DNA of 64,000 nt. It comes from Aotearoamyces nothofagi. Its lineage: Eukaryota > Ascomycota > Leotiomycetes > Leotiales > Tympanidaceae. Below the pieces are notes generated by a model that had not been told where the DNA came from, ran no database searches, and worked only from the letters and a program-made list of their open reading frames with translations. Positions 58,968 to 64,000 of this stretch are shown one piece after another. The position numbers and the translations under genes are program-made. The DNA is taken from the NCBI GenBank assembly GCA_015345905.1, contig JADDTR010000030.1, forward strand, positions 124,001 to 188,000, read 5' to 3'. Positions within the stretch are counted from its first letter, which is position 1. Each line of letters starts with the position of its first letter.

Positions 58968-60833
58968 TTAGACAATATGTTGTATCCGGCTTTGCCTTCG
59001 CGAAAACCACCATTCAAGTCTCCCTTGCCAACTCACTTCTTGCCACGTTAGGGGATCACATACGGATGGATTGGCCACTTTCAACCTTGCAATATACGAA
59101 TAGCCTTTCTCATCACGGCCTTTACCAACATAGAGAGGCGACGTTTGATCGACTCGCACAGCAATTGCCGCAAAGTCGGCGCGGAATTGTCCCAGACACT
59201 CCTGGGTTCCGTCATGATAACTGATCAGGACTCCGAGAATGGGCCGATCTGCTCGTCTTAAGTCTATGCACGGGATTATCTCGGCGATCCCAGCAAGTGT
59301 TGCAGATGAAAAATACCAGTACTCATTATAGAGGATCTCTTGTAAGGGCTGTACATCTATAGCTGCGGGTATCTTCCGAACGGTTGTTTGGACCGGGAGG
59401 CTGGAGGCAACGATATCAATCCCCTGATGGTTAGAGTTGCAGTTGTTATAGTAGAGCTGGAACGGCGTGCTTGCAGACGTCACATATATATCACACAAAT
59501 CGCGAGGAGCCATCTTGGTTGGACGAACATACGGTCCGAAGACACAATATCGCCCCAAGTTTGTAGTGAACTGTTAACCAATCAATTATTACCTTGAAAA
59601 GTAGAGGCGGATATACCATAAGTGCTGCAGGTTGACCCTCCCCGATTCGGCGGGATATCGCTGTTAAGAACTCTCCGGTCCTGACAGGAAAGAAGATCCA
59701 GATCAACGTACTCTGATTAGACGCCTCGATATCAGTGTAGAAGGTGGACTCTTCTCCCTCGTAATGGGCATGCATGGTGATTTGTGACGCGCTACAGCTG
59801 GCAGAGTACCCAATCATCTTCGGCATATTACAGTCTAGGTGCTCCATTTTCAAGTAACTCAGGTCCCTCCTCGGGTACCGGCAGGTGGTTATGTCTATCA
59901 GTGTCGCTGTGAAAGCTGGGGTGGGCCATCTTATACCGTTGCTGATAGAGATAGACGTCGTACTAATAACATCGCGGACCTTCAGTCCCTATACACCTAG
60001 TTAATAGAAAATCAGGATGAAGAGCGGGATCTCACTACATCTTTTTCAATCAACAGCCTAGCAATCCCTTCGGGTTGGGATAACTGCCGCCACCATACCG
60101 GTGTGCTGTTGTCTATATGTCGACTGTAACGGACACTCTCATCAAGGTCTAGGAACTCGATACAACGGACGCCAAGATAGTCGTCCGCGATATATATCCT
60201 GTGTACGGGAGAGATAGAAGGATCGTGGAGCAGCTCACTCTCGGGTTTTCTCAAGTTTGCAAGATCCCTTAGGTAGCGGATACCTTCAATCGTAATATAA
60301 GTACCGTATACTTTCTGAGATAGATCAATAGTTGTATTATGAGCTCGACCTCCTTTGGCTTGCCAAGAAACTGTAGCCCAGTCTCGTACAAGAAGCTCAG
60401 CAATCATAGCTCGTACTTCTAGTGGAAGGGGAATGGCGAAAGAGAGGTCTGCTGAAAGCCTATTTACAATCCACTCCTTTCGTCGCCGTTTGACCTCAAA
60501 TGGAGGATTGTAGTTGTACTCCGACGCAGAAAGAAGCTCTCGCGTTGGATATTCTCGCGCCATCTCGTAGCACCCAATGTGGTAGCAATTTAAGCATGAT
60601 TTGCGAAACATGCAGCTCTTGGTACAACACATATGTATAGGCATGTGTGATTCTGGGAAGGTTGTAGTGCCATGTCGTGTAAAGACGAGAGAATGACGAG
60701 GATATCCATCTGTGATACATAAGCCACGACACCTTGAAGTCAAGAAACGCATACCTAGGACTACCATCGCGCCGTCGTCCAGGTCAAATTGGCATAGCCT
60801 ACAGCGGTCCGTTGGAACGCAAATATACGCCAT
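58968..60833 (-). CDS. Cysteine-rich F-box-like fungal accessory protein
   Basis: Three exons, 60036-60833, 59617-59988 and 58968-59570, joined across 47-bp and 46-bp introns, all in phase 0, for 590 aa. The start MAYICVPTDRCRLC begins a Cys-rich N-terminus (CRLC, CTKSCMFRKSCLNCYHIGC), then an F-box-like helix region (AIPLPLEVRAMIAELLVRDW), then VDLSQKVYGTYITIEGIRYL-type strands and a C-terminal beta-rich half ending WQEVSWQGRLEWWFSRRQ. I recognise the whole layout from a large family of fungal hypothetical proteins often found in repeat-rich regions. No stop or frameshift breaks it. If the F-box is real it could join an SCF ligase, but the Cys pairs suggest metal binding too. An ATG at 60926 would extend the N-terminus into duplicated sequence and is less likely. 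Confidence 0.75.
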
Positions 60834-62386
60834 TCCAATGGGTTTTCCGAACAGACTAAGCAGAAGATAGAAGTGTTCGAAACTGGGTAGGGGGTAAGCT
60901 GTAAAAAAAAGTAGGGCGGGCAGCAAGAACGATGTTGTGAAGCCCAGGAAATTCTATGCCTCAGGCACATGTATTATTAGTCATTTGTTAGTAAGCGAGT
61001 GGCCATAAAACCACTCGTGAGGGGCGAGCTTTATACATCATCTTGCCACCTCCGAATATACACTCTTCTCAATGTGGACCTGCGTCTANAAGTGTTCGAA
61101 ACTGGGTAGGGGGTAAGCTGTAAAAAAAAGTAGGGCGGGCAGCAAGAACGATGTTGTGAAGCCCAGGAAATTCTATGCCTCAGGCACATGTATTATTAGT
61201 CATTTGTTAGTAAGCGAGTGGCCATAAAACCACTCGTGAGGGGCGAGCTTTATACATCATCTTGCCACCTCCGAATATACACTCTTCTCAATGTGGACCT
61301 GCGTCTAGCGCTAAGCAGCAAATTTGCTACTGCGAAAGAAGCTGCTACAAGTATACTCCGCGCGGTTACATAGCCCAAATATTTTGGCTAGGTTTTTGGG
61401 CGCAAAGGGCCCTCTGATACAACGCCGTTCCTCAAAAGCCCAGATATCTCGAAAAAAGATAGACGTCAGTTGAAACGTAGTAAAGTGGATCCAGGGTTTT
61501 CTGCCGATTGGCTGGCTCCGCTGTACCTGTCTTCATTCGCGATGGCAAATTCCCAAGATGTTTGCACGTGTCAGCGTGTCGGTCGGTATCGGATTGCCGA
61601 GCAAATCAGGCATCGAGCCCCCAAGTTCCACATACTACAATGTCTTTCCGCAAAATGAATAACTTCATCAACCTCTCGAATTGCAAAACAAGAGATCAGA
61701 CATCATCCAAGGTTGTTTCTGAGCAAATGATGATGACTCAGTCGTTCCGCCCGACCAGCTGCGCGTAGCCCCGCCAATAGACCTCGTCCCACTTTCGCTG
61801 AGGGGCAACCGTTTTCCGTCGTCTATAGCAACCGGCTTGGCGATATATTTCATCAGAGGCTTCTCGGAAATTCGCCGATCTAGAGAAGGATTTGAAAATG
61901 AAGACCAAGTTCAGCACTATCTTCGCCCAGACCACCACCTCCTTGGTAGCCCTGAGCTCAGCTAAGGACACATTCGCGCTTTGAAGGTGTTGAAGCCCAA
62001 ATGCACCAGGGGATCATTCGGTCAGTATCAGATTACAGATCAAATCGCCTAGGCAGAGTGCAGTTTCTTTCGACTCATCAACTTCCCGAAGTGAAACCAA
62101 GAGATCCGACACCATCCAAGGTATTTTTTTCTGAGCCACAGCGATGACTCAGATGTTCTGTCCGACCAGCTCACCCAACTCCGCCAAAATCTCGTTGCAG
62201 GGCAGTCGTGCACCATTTTTCAAAGTACGCTAGCATTCCATCTCACAATATATTTCATTAGATTTATATCTCTCTTCGCCCAGCACTTTTACAGTGTCTC
62301 AATCGGTCCGGGACCAGTAACCTCTTAGACGATAGGATCACTGAAGACCTATATAGCTCCCATTTCGCTATGTATTATGGCCAAGA
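60834..62386. other. Upstream region of the F-box-like gene and gene-free stretch
   Basis: Contains the repeat around the N gap and then sequence without a supported gene. Two related stretches recur at about 61660-61770 and 62080-62190 (both contain AACCAAGAGATC/AACAAGAGATC, ATCATCCAAGG, TTTCTGAGC and ATGACTCAG), so a segment of about 110 bp was duplicated locally and has diverged. Confidence 0.55.
60871..61307. repeat. 218-bp direct repeat flanking a single N (probable unmerged overlap)
   Basis: 60871-61088, one N at 61089, and 61090-61307 repeats the first copy, with no difference I can see. The same pattern as at 52251, so an assembly join and not a biological duplication is likely. Confidence 0.88.
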
Positions 62387-62590
62387 CTACAAGACATCTG
62401 GTGGGACTTCACTTAGATCAGTTACTTCAGCGTCTAACTCGACATCTATAGTACACCAGCCAGCATTTGGCATGAGTAAGACATTGTAATAAATAAGCTT
62501 TTGTACCATTTCACTTGCTACCCTCTCGAGCCTTTCCTTATCGACCGTAACAAGCCCTTTGCTATGTTTCAACATTAACCTAGTATACAA
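62387..62590 (-). pseudogene. Short fragment of an unidentified coding region
   Basis: 67 codons including VASEMVQKLIYYNVLLMPNA and WCTIDVELDAEVTDLSEVPPD, which look like a real protein end and not chance translation. No start context or neighbouring exon is clear, and the upstream sequence is AT-rich. It is probably the end of an eroded gene. Confidence 0.3.
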
Positions 62591-63122
62591 TCTATAGGTA
62601 GGATATATAGTACAGATAAGATTATACTTGCCTATATATACACGAGGACGCCTACAGTTGATAGAATTATAAGACGCTATACCTCAATACTGGACTGTAT
62701 ATACAGTGTCTTATTAATGCCTGCACTCTCTTGTAGAAACTTCAGCAGCTAGCTATTCTGCTCCCCCTTCGACACTATATAGTAGAGTGGGCCGCTAAGC
62801 CTTAGTGTAATATCCAACGCTATTATATCCGCGACTTAAGAACAAAATTGATATACAAGGTTTTCAAAGTACAAGCATCAATATATAACCTCTGAAGCCA
62901 TTCCAAACATTACATTGGTAGAAATATCGGAGCAGATAGGGCCTTGCCAACTCCAGCAAGTGCTGTATTCGCCAATTCGGTTATACTAGGTAGATTATTT
63001 GGGTTCCTAAGAAGAGACTTTAGCTGTAAATATATCATGGTTCTCCCGATAAGTTATCGAATCGCTGAGATCTGTTGAGCCTGGCTCTTTGCAGTTTCGG
63101 GGAATGGGTCGTTGATGACTGC

Positions 63123-63475
63123 CTAAAAACCGTTCAAGACGTCTGGTGTAAATGTAGTAATCATCTGATTGGCGATATTTCCAGCATCTCCGGCAAACCT
63201 GAAGAGAACTTTACAATGGCTATCTTTATCGAATTCAGTACTAAATCCATTTGTTGCAATTGCTGTAAAGGTGGCAGCGTCTGTTTCGGTTTCAAGTGCT
63301 ACCAATGCAGCAGAGACGGCATTTACGTCGTCGGAGAAGGAGGTCACGGCAGATGTTACCTCTTGAGAGGCGGTGGTACTAGTGGCGACTACACCTACAC
63401 CCTGTCGACTGGCAAGAGGAGAGGCAGTAGAGGCAACGATGAGTATAATTGAGAGCAGTATTGGCTTCAGTATCT
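63123..63475 (-). pseudogene. HsbA-like secreted protein remnant
   Basis: The minus frame from about 63470 reads a signal-peptide-like segment (KPILLSIILIVASTASPLAS), then a Thr/Val/Ala-rich helical stretch with TSFSDDVNAVSAALVALETETDA and a C-terminal QMITTFTPDVLNGF. This is the pattern of hydrophobic-surface-binding protein A / cell-wall galactomannoprotein family: secreted, small, all-helical, with alternating Ala/Val/Asp. Where the starting Met is expected there is a Leu codon (CTG), and no ATG precedes it in frame. The protein ends about 30-50 residues early for the family, at a stop at 63123. Presumably a pseudogene, unless a short upstream exon supplies the start. Confidence 0.5.
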
Positions 63476-63589
63476 TTGATCTCGTCGAGAGCGGAAAGAA
63501 TATAATAGATGATAGCCACTGCTGTAAAGCAACAGTAGAAGTCGAATTTAGTTTGTTTAAAGGAGGAACTAGTGTCTGTTACTAAGGTA

Positions 63590-64000
63590 GTGGGTACTCT
63601 ACTGTTGAAATACTGGTCCTATATTCTATATCTATTATACTCTTACTAGCTAGATAGTATTAGCTGCCAATAATCTCTAGAGTTTCTATTTCAAGTTTCA
63701 ATTTCAGTAGCTGTAGTATTAGTACTTCTTGAAATAAATATCTATCTATATTTATACTCTGTATAAAACCAAAAGGAATAACTATCTAAAAGAATTAATA
63801 TTCCTCTAAGTATTTATATATAATGATATATATATCTTGTCTATTTTTATTTTTATCTACTAATACTTATCTAGAACATTAATAATATATATTATAATAC
63901 TTTAGATACTATTAATTAACAGTATAACTAAGATATTATTATAACTGGTTTAAAAGAAGCAAAGTATTAAAGGGTATTTTAGATATATAAGAATAAATCT
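63590..64000. repeat. Start of a further AT-rich block
   Basis: Base composition becomes strongly AT-rich again and CpG nearly disappears, as in the blocks at 45.6 and 50.2 kb. It runs off the window edge. Confidence 0.6.

Noticed and set aside
1-64000. Biosynthetic gene cluster, CRISPR array, telomere repeats
   Set aside because: No polyketide synthase, NRPS or terpene enzymes, no regularly spaced repeat-spacer pattern, and no TTAGGG array were seen.

Overview
The window is nuclear DNA of a filamentous ascomycete (Pezizomycotina). The evidence is the 45-72 bp introns with GTAAGT/GTGAGT-type donors and CTAAC/CTGAC-type branch sites, the gene content (mitochondrial ILV3, single-chain ACC1, NudE, FHIP, a GPI-anchored wall protein, HsbA-like remnant), and AT-rich blocks that look like the product of repeat-induced point mutation (RIP). 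I cannot fix the class from the sequence alone.

Region 1 (about 1-41,100) is an ordinary gene-rich compartment. In order: ILV3 dihydroxy-acid dehydratase (-), a Ser/Thr protein kinase (-), a GC-rich repeat-bearing leader region, an FHIP-family endosome-dynein adaptor (-) divergent from a class-3 lipase (+), an MCT-like MFS transporter (-), a cytosolic cytochrome c peroxidase (-), a DUF3887-like/alpha-beta hydrolase (-), a GPI-anchored protein (+), a variant zinc-cluster protein (+), a small membrane protein (-), acetyl-CoA carboxylase ACC1 (-), a NudE-type coiled-coil protein (-), an isochorismatase-fold protein with a basic tail (-), and an APC-family amino acid/choline permease (+). Exon structures were worked out by joining frames across consensus splice sites, and the products have the lengths expected of their families. 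FHIP and NudE both serve dynein-based transport but lie about 24 kb apart and are not obviously co-regulated.

Region 2 (about 41,100-45,570) is GC-rich, full of microsatellites and short tandem repeats, with one plausible gene (a disordered orphan protein at 43,070-43,759).

Region 3 (about 45,570-64,000) is a two-speed accessory compartment. Very AT-rich, CpG-poor blocks (45.57-47.15, 50.15-53.89, 63.6-64.0 kb) carry a dense GTCTAG/CTAGAC motif and no reading frames. Between them lie islands of normal composition with fungal accessory families: two Myb/SANT-like fragments, a kinase-like gene with degenerate motifs, an interrupted PD-(D/E)XK-like gene, a whole three-exon member of a cysteine-rich, F-box-like fungal family (58,968-60,833, -), and a decayed HsbA-like secreted protein gene.

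Two single-N positions (52,251 and 61,089) are each flanked by a direct repeat of about 211 or 218 bp. This is best read as two contig overlaps that were not merged, so the second copies are probably artefacts. I found no convincing tRNA, rRNA, CRISPR array or telomere repeat. No clearly new multi-gene system was found. The strongest candidates for follow-up are the hydrolase of bacterial type, the isochorismatase with a basic tail, the half-zinc-cluster protein and the accessory-family island at 55-63.5 kb.
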